Source: PS1 clade bacterium
GTDB lineage: Bacteria; Pseudomonadota; Alphaproteobacteria; RS24
NCBI GenBank assembly: GCA_016779015.1
Contig: JADHOK010000022.1
Location: 1 to 15,217, forward strand
Length of the DNA stretch: 15,217 bases
Direction: 5' to 3'
Shown: positions 1 through 7,887 of the stretch, in pieces
Layout of the letters: every line of letters starts with the position of its first letter
Numbering within the stretch: position 1 is the first letter of the stretch
Program-made: the position numbers and the translations under genes
Notes under the pieces: generated by a model
The model's database searches: none
What the model saw: only the letters and a program-made list of their open reading frames with translations
What the model was told of the DNA's origin: nothing

Positions 1-51
1 TTGGCCCCCTTCGTCGGGAAACAGGGCACCGGTTTCAGCGGCATCGCTCAT
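1..51 (-). CDS. Unidentified protein, N-terminal 17 codons only
   Basis: A minus-strand reading frame begins with ATG at 51-49 and stays open to the window edge, giving MSDAAETGALFPDEGGQ. A purine-rich GAGG lies about 8 nt before the start, which supports it as a real start. The fragment is too short to identify. From memory of gene order, a dCTP deaminase (dcd) gene often sits next to metZ-apaG in related bacteria, and this could be its variable N-terminus, but that is a guess from context. It is transcribed divergently from metZ and shares the 52-364 gap with it. Confidence 0.55.
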   Translation of the reverse strand, partial: MSDAAETGALFPDEGGQ

Positions 52-76
52 AACACCGCCTCTTGGCGCTCGCGTC

Positions 77-129
77 GAATCTCATTCATGGCCGGAGTTT
101 ACGCGCAAACGGCTTGCTTGTCTTGACTC
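77..129. promoter_or_regulatory. Two GANTC (CcrM-type) methylation sites in the divergent gap
   Basis: GAATC at 77-81 and GACTC at 125-129 lie between the left minus-strand gene and metZ. I found only seven GANTC sites in the window, so two within 53 bp of intergenic DNA stand out. In alphaproteobacteria CcrM methylates the A of GANTC, and GcrA with sigma-70 reads methylated sites at some promoters. The first site is 26 bp upstream of the left gene's start codon. Whether either site controls transcription here is inference. Confidence 0.4.
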
Positions 130-178
130 TATCTCTTGGTTCTATCTCTTGGCTCTATCTCTTGGCTCTATCTATTGT
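127..178. repeat. Four tandem copies of a 13-bp unit
   Basis: The unit CTCTATCTCTTGG occurs at 127-139, 140-152 (first base T), 153-165 and 166-178 (last copy degenerate, ending CTATTGT). The plus strand is pyrimidine-rich. The array lies about 60 bp upstream of the SAM-II aptamer and overlaps the GACTC site at 125-129. It may be a slippage-prone microsatellite or a repeated protein-binding site; the sequence alone does not decide. Confidence 0.85.
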
Positions 179-200
179 CACCATCGCTTCACACTAACGC

Positions 201-229
201 TTGACTGGCCAAGCATTTTTCGACACATT
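201..229 (+). promoter_or_regulatory. Candidate sigma-70 promoter for the metZ leader
   Basis: TTGACT at 201-206 matches five of six -35 positions. A 17-bp spacer leads to CACATT at 224-229, a weak -10 with three matches to TATAAT. Transcription would start near 236, just before the first paired base of the riboswitch at 239. That fit is the main support, since the -10 alone is poor. Confidence 0.35.
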
Positions 230-238
230 CCCCCCATT

Positions 239-300
239 CGTGGTGATTTGAGCCGGCTGGCTTGCGGCCACGTTAAACAAACAGCTAAAATCGCCGGAGG
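239..300 (+). ncRNA. SAM-II riboswitch aptamer upstream of metZ
   Basis: The segment carries the conserved SAM-II blocks in order: TGATTTG (244-250), GCTTGC (260-265), CCACGTTAAACAA (268-280) and GCTAAAA (284-290). Stem P1 is CGTGG (239-243) with CCACG (268-272). The pseudoknot is CCGGC (253-257) in the loop with GCCGG (293-297). SAM-II RNAs are H-type pseudoknots that bind S-adenosylmethionine and repress methionine synthesis genes, mainly in alphaproteobacteria. Here the aptamer lies 65 nt before metZ, the expected kind of target. The 3' pseudoknot strand is close to a terminator at 304-326 and can also pair with its 5' arm, pointing to transcriptional control. Confidence 0.95.
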
Positions 301-303
301 ACC

Positions 304-326
304 CCGGCCTCATGGTCGGTTTTTTT
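304..326 (+). terminator. Intrinsic terminator of the SAM-II riboswitch
   Basis: CCGGCC (304-309) pairs with GGTCGG (314-319), including one G-U pair, around the loop TCAT. Seven T residues follow (320-326). It sits between the aptamer and the metZ start codon, so it would stop transcripts before the gene when SAM is bound. The first five bases of the 5' arm, CCGGC, are identical to the aptamer's pseudoknot strand at 253-257. They can pair instead with GCCGG at 293-297 to form an antiterminator. Confidence 0.8.
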
Positions 327-364
327 ATGCTGGCGGAACAAAACAGGTCATGCAGGAGACGAAA

Positions 365-1552
365 ATGACCGCAAAAAAAACATGGCAAACGCAAACGCGC
401 ATGGTGCACGAGGGCGGCGCGCGCTCGCCTTTTGGCGAAACCGCAGAAGCGCTCTATCTGACTTCGGGTTTTGTTTATGAAAACGCCGAACAGGCCGAAG
501 CCCGCTTCAAAGAAGAAGAAGACGGCTTTATGTATTCGCGCTTCGGCAATCCGACAGTGCGCGCTTTTGAAGAAAGAATGATGGCGCTGGAAGGCGCCGA
601 GGACGCCCGCGCTACCGCTACCGGCATGGCCGCGGTGACAGCTTGTATGATGAGCCAGCTCGAAGCGGGCGACCATATTGTTGCGGCGCGCGCGCTGTTC
701 GGCTCGTGCCGCTATGTGGTTGAGACGCTGATGCCGCGCTTTGGCGTTGCCTGCACATTGGTCGATGGTCGCGACCTCGACGCTTGGAAAGCGGCGCTGC
801 GCCCCGAAACCAAACTGCTATTTTTGGAGACCCCCTCCAATCCGGTGCTCGAAATTATCGACATCCAAGCGGTGGCCGACATCGCCCATAATCATGGGGC
901 GCGTCTGGTGGTCGATAATGTGTTTGCCACGCCGGTGTTGCAAAAGCCGCTGGCGCTGGGTGCCGACATCACCATTTACTCGGCGACCAAACATATTGAC
1001 GGCCAAGGTCGCTGCCTTGGCGGGGTGGTTTTGGGCAGTGCCGATTATATCAAAAACGAGCTGGCCAATTTCATCCGCCAGACCGGGCCCAGTATGGCCC
1101 CGTTCAATGCTTGGGTGATGCTGAAAGCGCTGGAGACGCTGGCGCTTCGGGTCGAGGCGCATTGCGACAATGCCGAGAAACTGACCGCTATGTTGCTGGC
1201 GCATAAAAACATCGAGCGGGTTTATTACCCCGGCGATGCCAGCCATCCGCAATTTGACCTGGCGCAAAAGCAAATGCGCCGTGGCTCCAACCTCATCGCT
1301 TTTGACGTCAAAGGCGGTAAGCAAGCCGCTTTCAAGCTCGCCAATGCGCTGGATATTGCGCTTATCTCGAACAATCTCGGCGACGCCAAAACGCTGATCA
1401 CCCATCCCAGCACCACCACCCATTCCAAATTGGCCGATGCGGCGAAAGCCGAGCTGTCGATAACCCCCGGTACGCTGCGGGTTTCCGTTGGGTTGGAGGA
1501 CAGCGACGACCTGCTGAAGGATTTTGAGCAAGGGCTGGCCAAATTAGGCTAA
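365..1552 (+). CDS. metZ: O-succinylhomoserine sulfhydrylase
   Basis: This PLP enzyme of the Cys/Met metabolism family makes homocysteine from O-succinylhomoserine and sulfide in the cytoplasm, the direct sulfhydrylation route to methionine. The product is 395 residues, normal for MetZ. The PLP lysine is K209 in SATKHIDGQGR, and the DGQGR context is typical of MetZ rather than MetB or MetY. Other family features are the early SRFGNPT segment, ATGMAAVTA, ETPSNP and a C-terminal ITHPSTTTHS stretch. The frame is open back to 149, but that part covers the riboswitch and terminator. AGGAG at 354-358, 6 nt before ATG 365, sets the start. It leads a likely operon with apaG (27-bp gap) and trkH, under SAM control. 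Confidence 0.95.
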   Translation: MTAKKTWQTQTRMVHEGGARSPFGETAEALYLTSGFVYENAEQAEARFKEEEDGFMYSRFGNPTVRAFEERMMALEGAEDARATATGMAAVTACMMSQLEAGDHIVAARALFGSCRYVVETLMPRFGVACTLVDGRDLDAWKAALRPETKLLFLETPSNPVLEIIDIQAVADIAHNHGARLVVDNVFATPVLQKPLALGADITIYSATKHIDGQGRCLGGVVLGSADYIKNELANFIRQTGPSMAPFNAWVMLKALETLALRVEAHCDNAEKLTAMLLAHKNIERVYYPGDASHPQFDLAQKQMRRGSNLIAFDVKGGKQAAFKLANALDIALISNNLGDAKTLITHPSTTTHSKLADAAKAELSITPGTLRVSVGLEDSDDLLKDFEQGLAKLG

Positions 1553-1579
1553 TCTGTTTGGTGAAACAGCGGAGGCAGC

Positions 1580-1972
1580 ATGCAACAGGCGGTGACCCGC
1601 AATATTGCCGTTTCGGTGGAGACACGGTTTCTCGAAAACGAAAGCGACCCGGCGGAGAATTATTTCGTTTGGGCTTATCGTATCACCATAGAAAATAAAG
1701 GCGACGAGACAGTGCAGCTTCTAACGCGGCATTGGCAAATCACCGATGCGATGGGCCGCCTGCACGAGGTGCGCGGCGAAGGCGTAATCGGTGAACAGCC
1801 GGTGCTGGTGCCGGGCGCGGCCTATACTTATTCCTCCGGCACGCCTTTGGGCACACCGTCGGGTTTCATGCGCGGCAGCTATGGCATGCAGACCCAAGAC
1901 GGCGCGCGGTTTGACATTGAGGTGCCGGCTTTTTCGTTGGACAGCCCGCACGAACACGGCAACATAAATTAG
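1580..1972 (+). CDS. apaG: ApaG (CorD) domain protein
   Basis: The 130-residue product matches the ApaG family over its full length. It has the conserved early segment of alternating beta strands (residues 9-40, including FVWAYRITIENKG), LLTRHWQITDAMG, VRGEGVIGEQPVL, YTYSSGTPL and GSYGMQ. ApaG proteins are small fibronectin-type-III-like beta-sandwich proteins linked genetically to Co2+/Mg2+ tolerance; their biochemical role is not settled. GGAGG at 1571-1575 precedes ATG 1580 by 4 nt. It lies 27 bp after metZ and 3 bp before trkH, so the three are probably co-transcribed. A metZ-apaG pairing is common in alphaproteobacteria by my recollection. Confidence 0.93.
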   Translation: MQQAVTRNIAVSVETRFLENESDPAENYFVWAYRITIENKGDETVQLLTRHWQITDAMGRLHEVRGEGVIGEQPVLVPGAAYTYSSGTPLGTPSGFMRGSYGMQTQDGARFDIEVPAFSLDSPHEHGNIN

Positions 1973-1975
1973 ACC

Positions 1976-3421
1976 ATGAGCGATAATCGGACGATTTTCT
2001 TCATTATCGGCCTGCTGCTAGCGGCGGTGGCGGGCGGCATGTTGTTACCGGCCATGGCCGCTGCCACGATTGGTCATGGCGATTGGCAGGTTTTTGTTAC
2101 CAGCGCATTGGTGACGGGTTTTATCGCCGGCGCGCTCATCCTCACCAATCGCGGGAAATTACCGCCGCTTTCGGTTAAACAAGCTTTTACCCTCACCAGC
2201 CTTTCATGGCTGGCGCTAACCGGTTTTGCCGCCCTGCCTTTCGCGTTCGGCGAATTGGATATGAGCTATACCGATGCGTTTTTCGAGGCCATGTCGGGAC
2301 TGACAACGACCGGTGCCACGGTTATCACCAATCTCGATGACGCACCGCCGGGCATTCTTTTATGGCGCGCTTTGCTGCAATGGTTTGGCGGCATCGGCAT
2401 TATCGTTATGGCGATTTCTGTTCTGCCCATGCTGAATATTGGCGGCATGCAATTATTCCGTCTGGAAAGCTCCGATACATCGGAAAAAATCCTGCCGCGC
2501 ACGGCGCAAATCGCCGGCTCCATTACGCGGCTCTATTTCGGCATTACTTTGGCTTGCGTATTGGCCTATTTGGCGGCCGGCATGGGCCTGTTCGATGCCG
2601 TAGCGCACGCCATGACCACCATCGCTACAGGCGGCTTTTCGACCCGCAATGACAGCCTTGGCGCGTTCGGCCCATCGGCCGCTATGGTGGCGATATTTTT
2701 CATGCTGGTCTCGGCCGTGCCTTTCGTCGCCTATTTGCAATTGGTCAATCGCAAGTTCGACAAATTCGTCCGCGACGAACAAATCCGCGCTTTCTTCATG
2801 CTGGCGCTGGTAGCCGCCGCAACAATGTGGATTTATCAACTGACCATGTCGGGCACACAAGCCGCACCGGCGCTCCTATCGGCGGCGTTCAACACCACCT
2901 CCATTCTTACCGGCACCGGCTATGCGACTGCCGATTATAGCGATTGGGGGCCGTTCGCCGTGGCGCTGTTTTTCATCCTTACCTTCATTGGCGGTTGCGC
3001 CGGTTCGACCGCGTGCGGGCTGAAAATTTTTCGCCTGCAAGTCGTCGTCAAAGCGGGCTGGCGCTATATCCGGCAATTGACGCGCCCCAATGGGGTTTTT
3101 GTCATTCGTTATAATGGCCGCTTGCTGGATGATGACGTGGCCAATTCGGTGGTCGCTTTTGTGCTGATTTTCATTCTGACTTTTTCCGCCGTCGCCGTAT
3201 CGCTCAGTCTGATGGGGCTCGACCCGCTCACCGCATTATCGGCAGCGGCCGCAGCGATTGCCAATGTCGGCCCGGGGCTTGGCCCGGAGATAGGCCCGTC
3301 GGGCACTTATGCCGGTCTGCCCACGCAAGCCAAATGGGTGCTGGCATTCGGCATGCTGCTTGGTCGTTTGGAATTTTTGACAGTGCTAGTGCTATTCGCG
3401 CCCAGCTTCTGGCGTCGCTGA
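1976..3421 (+). CDS. trkH: TrkH-type potassium uptake membrane protein
   Basis: The 481-residue inner-membrane protein is the K+-translocating subunit of a Trk system, which normally works with the cytoplasmic NAD-binding protein TrkA (not in this window). All four pore-loop filter segments are visible: TTTGAT (110-115), ATGGF (217-221), TGTGY (312-316) and NVGPG (430-434). The intramembrane hinge GGCAGSTACGLKIFR (339-353) is typical of TrkH. Helix-forming hydrophobic segments occur throughout, from residues 7-28 to 453-475. ATG 1976 is 3 bp after the apaG stop with no good ribosome site, suggesting translational coupling. The last 30 bp overlap the end of the convergent RND gene. trkH under a SAM-responsive methionine leader is unusual. 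Confidence 0.93.
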   Translation: MSDNRTIFFIIGLLLAAVAGGMLLPAMAAATIGHGDWQVFVTSALVTGFIAGALILTNRGKLPPLSVKQAFTLTSLSWLALTGFAALPFAFGELDMSYTDAFFEAMSGLTTTGATVITNLDDAPPGILLWRALLQWFGGIGIIVMAISVLPMLNIGGMQLFRLESSDTSEKILPRTAQIAGSITRLYFGITLACVLAYLAAGMGLFDAVAHAMTTIATGGFSTRNDSLGAFGPSAAMVAIFFMLVSAVPFVAYLQLVNRKFDKFVRDEQIRAFFMLALVAAATMWIYQLTMSGTQAAPALLSAAFNTTSILTGTGYATADYSDWGPFAVALFFILTFIGGCAGSTACGLKIFRLQVVVKAGWRYIRQLTRPNGVFVIRYNGRLLDDDVANSVVAFVLIFILTFSAVAVSLSLMGLDPLTALSAAAAAIANVGPGLGPEIGPSGTYAGLPTQAKWVLAFGMLLGRLEFLTVLVLFAPSFWRR

Positions 3422-6400
3422 TAAATCCGGCTGATAGCGGATCGGCTCTTGCGCCGTGCCGCGCATACGCCCCACAAATTGCCGAATATCCTCTTGGATA
3501 CCCAAAACGCTGGGCACCAGAAACAGCACGATGAGGCTGGCAAAAGCCAAACCCCAAGCAATGGTGATGACCATGGGCAGCAGGAATTGCGCTTGCACAC
3601 TGGTCTCAAACAAAAGCGGCGCCAGCCCCAGCACTGTCGTCAACGAAGTTAGGGTAACAGCCCGCAGGCGGTCGCAAATGCCGTTAATCACCGCCTCGCG
3701 TAAAGGCTCGCCTTCGCTTTGGCGTTCATCGATACGGCTGATGAGAATAATCGAATTATTGACCAATATGCCCGACAGGCCGAGCAGGCCGACCATACTC
3801 AAAAAGGTCAGATCGAAACCTTGCACATAATGGCCGACCACCATGCCGATAAGCCCGAACGGGATGACCGACATGATAATGATGGGACGCGAATAGCTGG
3901 CAAAGACAAAAGCCAGCACCACATAAATCAAGGACAAGCCGACAATCGCACCGGAGCCGAGACCTTGCATGGTTTCGGCTTGCTCCTGACTGCGCCCGCC
4001 AAAGCCGAAGCCGATATTATATTTGGCGGCAATTTCGGGCAGGGTAGTTTGCGCCATATCCTCAAGCACCGCATTGGGGTCGCCCGCATCATCGGCATAA
4101 TCGGCCACCACCGACACCGATACTTGTCCGTCGGTGCGGCGCACGGTCGAAAAGCCCGGTTGTTCGACAATATCGACAACCGCCGTCAACGGCACATAGC
4201 GCGGCGGCGCGCTGCCCGGCACCGGCAATTCGATATCGTCCAACTGTTTCGGACTGGCGCGGTCGCGCGGCTGCAGCACGCGCAGGGTCACTTCTTCATC
4301 GCCGCGCGCAAAGCGTTTGGCAATCGCCCCTTCAAGATTGGCGCGCGTCAAATTACCGACCATGGAATTGGTGAAGCCCAAAGCCTCGCCGCGCTCATTC
4401 ACCTCGAGCAGCAATTCCTGCTTATTGTAGAACAGATTATCGCGGGCGCGCGAAATGCCCGGATATTCTTCCAGCGCCGCGCGCACATCCAGTGCCGCTT
4501 GTTTCAGGATTTCCGGCGGCGCATTGAGCAGCCGAATATCAATATCGCGCCCCGGTGGGCCGCCGCGCTGCTCGCGGATAAACACATAGCGCATGCCGGC
4601 AATATCGGGCACCAGCTCTTCCCATTGTTTGACGATTTCGCGGGTCCGCACACTGCGGGCCTCGCTTGCCGTCAATTCGGCCGAGATATATGCGCGTTCG
4701 TCACCGCGCGAGGTGCGGGTGCGGCCGATTTGGGTGAACATGATTTTCACCAAGCGCTCTTCCACCTCTTCACCGGCGGCGGCTTTTTCAGCCAGCAATT
4801 TGGCTTCAGCGTCATACAGCGCCTGCTCGATGAGTTTTGCACCGGCATGGGTGTCGGCGCGCTTTGTGCCCGGTTGGAAAAAGACATAGGCGTTGACCAC
4901 TTCGCCTTCGGGCGACGGGAAGAAGCGGAACGGCACGCGGCCCCCGGCCAACAGGCCGATGCAAATGGTCAATATGGCGATGCCGACAGCCGCCGTGGTG
5001 TAGCGATTATCATAAACATGCGAGACGAAGCGTTTGAAACGATTGGCGCGGAAATGCTCGAAACGGTCGAGGAAGATTTTGCGAATGCCGCGGCGCGGTT
5101 TTTTGGGTCGCATCAGCGCATGGCTCAAATGGCCGGGCAGCACAAAGAAACATTCGATCAGGCTGGCCACCAGCACTGAGAAAAGCACCAGCGGAATGTC
5201 GCGCACAAATTGCCCCATCACGCCGGTGATGAGCAGCATGGGAATAAACGCCGCCAATGTGGTCAGCGCGGCGGCGGTGATGGGCAGCATCATACGCAAC
5301 GCCCCGCCCTCGGCGGCGGTTTGCGCATCGGCCCCGCGCTCGGTCAGTGTCGCTGAATGTTCGCCGACCACAATCGCGTCATCGACAATAATACCGATGG
5401 TCATAATCAGCGCGAATAAAGACAACATGTTAATTGTCATATCCAAATAATACATGACGCCGAACGTCGCCATCAGCGAAGCCGGAATACCCGCCGCCAC
5501 CCAAAAAGCGATGCGGCCGTTCAAAAACAGGAACAAAATGCACAGCACCAGCGCCATACCGCCCAGCCCGTTGAACAAGAGCACGCTGATGCGCTGGCGA
5601 ATTTTATCGGCATTGACGTCGAATATTTCGACTTTCAGGGTCGGCGGCAGAGAGGGTAGCGTTTCACCAATATAGCGACGCACATTGTCAGTCATCTCCA
5701 GCGCGTCGCCGTTTTTGGTGCGTTGCACGGTCAGACGAATGGCGCGATTATCGCCCGACCAGCCCTCGGCCGCAGCGGCGTCAAAAGTTTCATAGACGCG
5801 CGCCACATCGCCGACTTTAATCTGCCGCCCATCGGCGGTGCTGCGCAAACTAATATCGCGCACATCGGCTGCGGTTTGCGCCAAGCCGACGGCGCGCACT
5901 TGCCGCTCCACCTCGCCGCGCAAAATGCCACCCGGCACATCGAGCGATGAACCGGCCAGCTTATTGGCGATATCTTGCGCCGTCATATCATAGCGGCGCA
6001 ATTGCGCAGCTTTCGCTTCGACCCAAATCTCCTCGTCGCGAAAACCGTCCATCACCACTTTGTCGATACCGCTATCGAGCAAGCCGTCGCGGATTTGTTT
6101 GGCATAGGCGCGCAGAGCGCGTTCTTCAAACGGGCCCGACAGCAGCACGGACATTACGGGCTCGAAAAACGTCTCTTGCGAGATTAACGGTTTTTCAGCA
6201 TCGCGCGGCAATGTGGTGATGGCATTGACCGCCGCTTCGACATCGGCGACGGCGCGTTGTGTATCGGTCTCGGGGTAAAACTCCACCGTGATGGCGGCCA
6301 CCCCTTCGCGCGAGGCCGATTTGAACTCTTTCACGCCATCGAGAAAGCGCACTTCGGGCTGGATAGTGGCGACGATATTTTTATCGACATCCTGCGCCGT

Positions 6401-6574
6401 GGCACCGGGCCAGACGACGGTAACGTTGACGATTTTAATTTCAGTGGTCGGAAAAAACTGCGTATTCAGACCCGACAGGCCGAAAAACCCCAGCATAATC
6501 ATCGAGAAGAAAAGCAGATTGGCGGCGTTTCGGTGCCGCGAAAACAGCTCGACAAGGGAGCGCATCGGGCCCAT
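3392..6574 (-). CDS. RND-family efflux pump, inner-membrane transporter
   Basis: The 1060-residue protein has the RND layout: a first membrane helix at about 19-36, a large periplasmic domain (about 40-330), a helix bundle (about 331-480), a second helix and periplasmic domain (about 525-870), and a final bundle (about 873-1025). The proton-relay pair D398-D399 lies in GIIVDDAIVVGEH. Where AcrB has Lys940, this protein has N939-N940 in LVNNSIIL, a variant seen in other RND groups. The family expels drugs, organic compounds or lipids using the proton gradient; the substrate cannot be told. ATG 6574 is 6 bp after the MFP stop, with GGAG overlapping the MFP end; ATG 6565 is an alternative. Its end overlaps trkH by 30 bp. 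No outer-membrane channel is nearby. Confidence 0.93.
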   Translation of the reverse strand: MGPMRSLVELFSRHRNAANLLFFSMIMLGFFGLSGLNTQFFPTTEIKIVNVTVVWPGATAQDVDKNIVATIQPEVRFLDGVKEFKSASREGVAAITVEFYPETDTQRAVADVEAAVNAITTLPRDAEKPLISQETFFEPVMSVLLSGPFEERALRAYAKQIRDGLLDSGIDKVVMDGFRDEEIWVEAKAAQLRRYDMTAQDIANKLAGSSLDVPGGILRGEVERQVRAVGLAQTAADVRDISLRSTADGRQIKVGDVARVYETFDAAAAEGWSGDNRAIRLTVQRTKNGDALEMTDNVRRYIGETLPSLPPTLKVEIFDVNADKIRQRISVLLFNGLGGMALVLCILFLFLNGRIAFWVAAGIPASLMATFGVMYYLDMTINMLSLFALIMTIGIIVDDAIVVGEHSATLTERGADAQTAAEGGALRMMLPITAAALTTLAAFIPMLLITGVMGQFVRDIPLVLFSVLVASLIECFFVLPGHLSHALMRPKKPRRGIRKIFLDRFEHFRANRFKRFVSHVYDNRYTTAAVGIAILTICIGLLAGGRVPFRFFPSPEGEVVNAYVFFQPGTKRADTHAGAKLIEQALYDAEAKLLAEKAAAGEEVEERLVKIMFTQIGRTRTSRGDERAYISAELTASEARSVRTREIVKQWEELVPDIAGMRYVFIREQRGGPPGRDIDIRLLNAPPEILKQAALDVRAALEEYPGISRARDNLFYNKQELLLEVNERGEALGFTNSMVGNLTRANLEGAIAKRFARGDEEVTLRVLQPRDRASPKQLDDIELPVPGSAPPRYVPLTAVVDIVEQPGFSTVRRTDGQVSVSVVADYADDAGDPNAVLEDMAQTTLPEIAAKYNIGFGFGGRSQEQAETMQGLGSGAIVGLSLIYVVLAFVFASYSRPIIIMSVIPFGLIGMVVGHYVQGFDLTFLSMVGLLGLSGILVNNSIILISRIDERQSEGEPLREAVINGICDRLRAVTLTSLTTVLGLAPLLFETSVQAQFLLPMVITIAWGLAFASLIVLFLVPSVLGIQEDIRQFVGRMRGTAQEPIRYQPDLSATPEAGRE

Positions 6575-6580
6575 GAATGC

Positions 6581-7810
6581 CTACTCCACCACTTTCACAG
6601 CGACGCCCGGCGCCGCCTCATTGAACCATGTGGTCAGCACAATATCGCCCGCTTGCAGGCCGCTTTTGAGCAATACCCGCGCCCCGTCATCGATGAAATC
6701 TTTAATCTCGCGGCGCGCCAACCGTCCATTTTCGACCAGATAAATCGTATTGTCGGTATAGATGGCGTCTTTGGAAATCGCCATCACATCGGGCACGGGT
6801 TGCGCCAGCAATTCGACGGTAACAAAAGCCCCGCCGCGCAAATTTGACGGCAATTTTCCGTCAATGCGCGCGAATACATCGACGCCGCGCGTCGTCTGGC
6901 TGATTTGCGCGCCGACCCGCTCGATCTCGGCTTTAAGCTCAATGCGCTCACCGCCAAGCTGCCAAACGACATTGATGGGCCGGCCAATGACTTCGCTATT
7001 GCGTTCCAGAAAGCGGCCATATTCGGCGTCCGACATATTGAAGACGACGTCGAAATTATCGCTGTCGAGCAGCATGCCGACTTGGTCATTAGGGTTCAAG
7101 ACGCGGCCTTCGCGGGCATTAATATTGGCCAGATAACCGCTAAACGGTGCCACGACTTTGGTGTTGTTCAAATCGCGTTTGGCTTTTTTTACCTGCACAT
7201 TAATTCGGTCGACCGCCGATTGCTGTTGCTCGGCGCGCGCCGCTTTAATCGTCACATCGGTGGTTTTATCGTCGAGCGTTTTTTTCGACACTGTGCCTTT
7301 TTCGAATAATTGTTCGGCGCGCTCTTTTTCTTGCTGCGCCAGCTTGGCGGCGGCTTGGCGCTCTTTCAGCACCGCTTTGGCACCTTTTAATTGCGCCAGC
7401 GCATCGGCCAGTTGGTTTTCATAAGTAAACGGGTCGATTTCAAGCAGCACATCGCCCTTGGCGACGCGCGCGCCGTCTTCAAAATCGGCGCTCGTGGCGA
7501 TGACCTCGCCGGAGACCAACGCCCGCAAATTGACCTCGCGCCGCGCGCGCAATTCCCCAAAAGTGAAAATCCGCGGTTGGTAAGTCTCGTAAGCGACGGT
7601 TTGCGCCTCCACCGACCAGACGCGCTCGATATTCTCCGCCGGTTTGGTTTGCGGTTTGGTCGCCACCAACATGGAAAAGCCGAAAAAACCGCCCATCAGC
7701 ACAAGCAAGGGCACGACCAGTTTTCGAAACCGGCCACCGCCCCAAGAGGGGCGCAATTTATGGGCTTGCTCGCGCATTCGTGTTCCCAAATTTATCAAAA
7801 ACTGTCTCAT
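6581..7810 (-). CDS. Membrane-fusion (periplasmic adaptor) protein of RND pump
   Basis: The 409-residue protein links the RND pump to an outer-membrane channel. A cytoplasmic N-terminus (1-29) is followed by one membrane anchor (31-50). The lipoyl halves lie near 95-127 and 216-242 (VVAPFSGYLANINAREG), on either side of an alpha-helical hairpin rich in Lys, Glu, Gln and Ala (130-212). A beta-barrel and a membrane-proximal domain follow, with AISKDAIYTDNTIYLVENG near 344-362. No lipobox Cys is seen, so anchoring is by the helix. It precedes the RND gene by 6 bp. The 77-bp gap to hslO has no obvious terminator, so read-through from the arginine genes is possible; AAGG lies about 7 nt before ATG 7810. 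Confidence 0.92.
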   Translation of the reverse strand: MRQFLINLGTRMREQAHKLRPSWGGGRFRKLVVPLLVLMGGFFGFSMLVATKPQTKPAENIERVWSVEAQTVAYETYQPRIFTFGELRARREVNLRALVSGEVIATSADFEDGARVAKGDVLLEIDPFTYENQLADALAQLKGAKAVLKERQAAAKLAQQEKERAEQLFEKGTVSKKTLDDKTTDVTIKAARAEQQQSAVDRINVQVKKAKRDLNNTKVVAPFSGYLANINAREGRVLNPNDQVGMLLDSDNFDVVFNMSDAEYGRFLERNSEVIGRPINVVWQLGGERIELKAEIERVGAQISQTTRGVDVFARIDGKLPSNLRGGAFVTVELLAQPVPDVMAISKDAIYTDNTIYLVENGRLARREIKDFIDDGARVLLKSGLQAGDIVLTTWFNEAAPGVAVKVVE

Positions 7811-7887
7811 GCTGCCTTACCGGCTACTCCAACACCGAAACTACTTGAGATATAACGCGCTCATACGCCGAAACCAGTCGTTTTCTT

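Noticed and set aside
149..364. N-terminal extension of metZ by 72 codons
   Set aside because: The stretch contains the SAM-II aptamer and terminator, and the ribosome site AGGAG (354-358) points to ATG 365.
3719..5179. Plus-strand open frame of 486 codons
   Set aside because: It lies wholly inside the RND gene on the opposite strand, is rich in His, Gln, Arg and Ala with no family features, and reflects the codon bias of the real gene.
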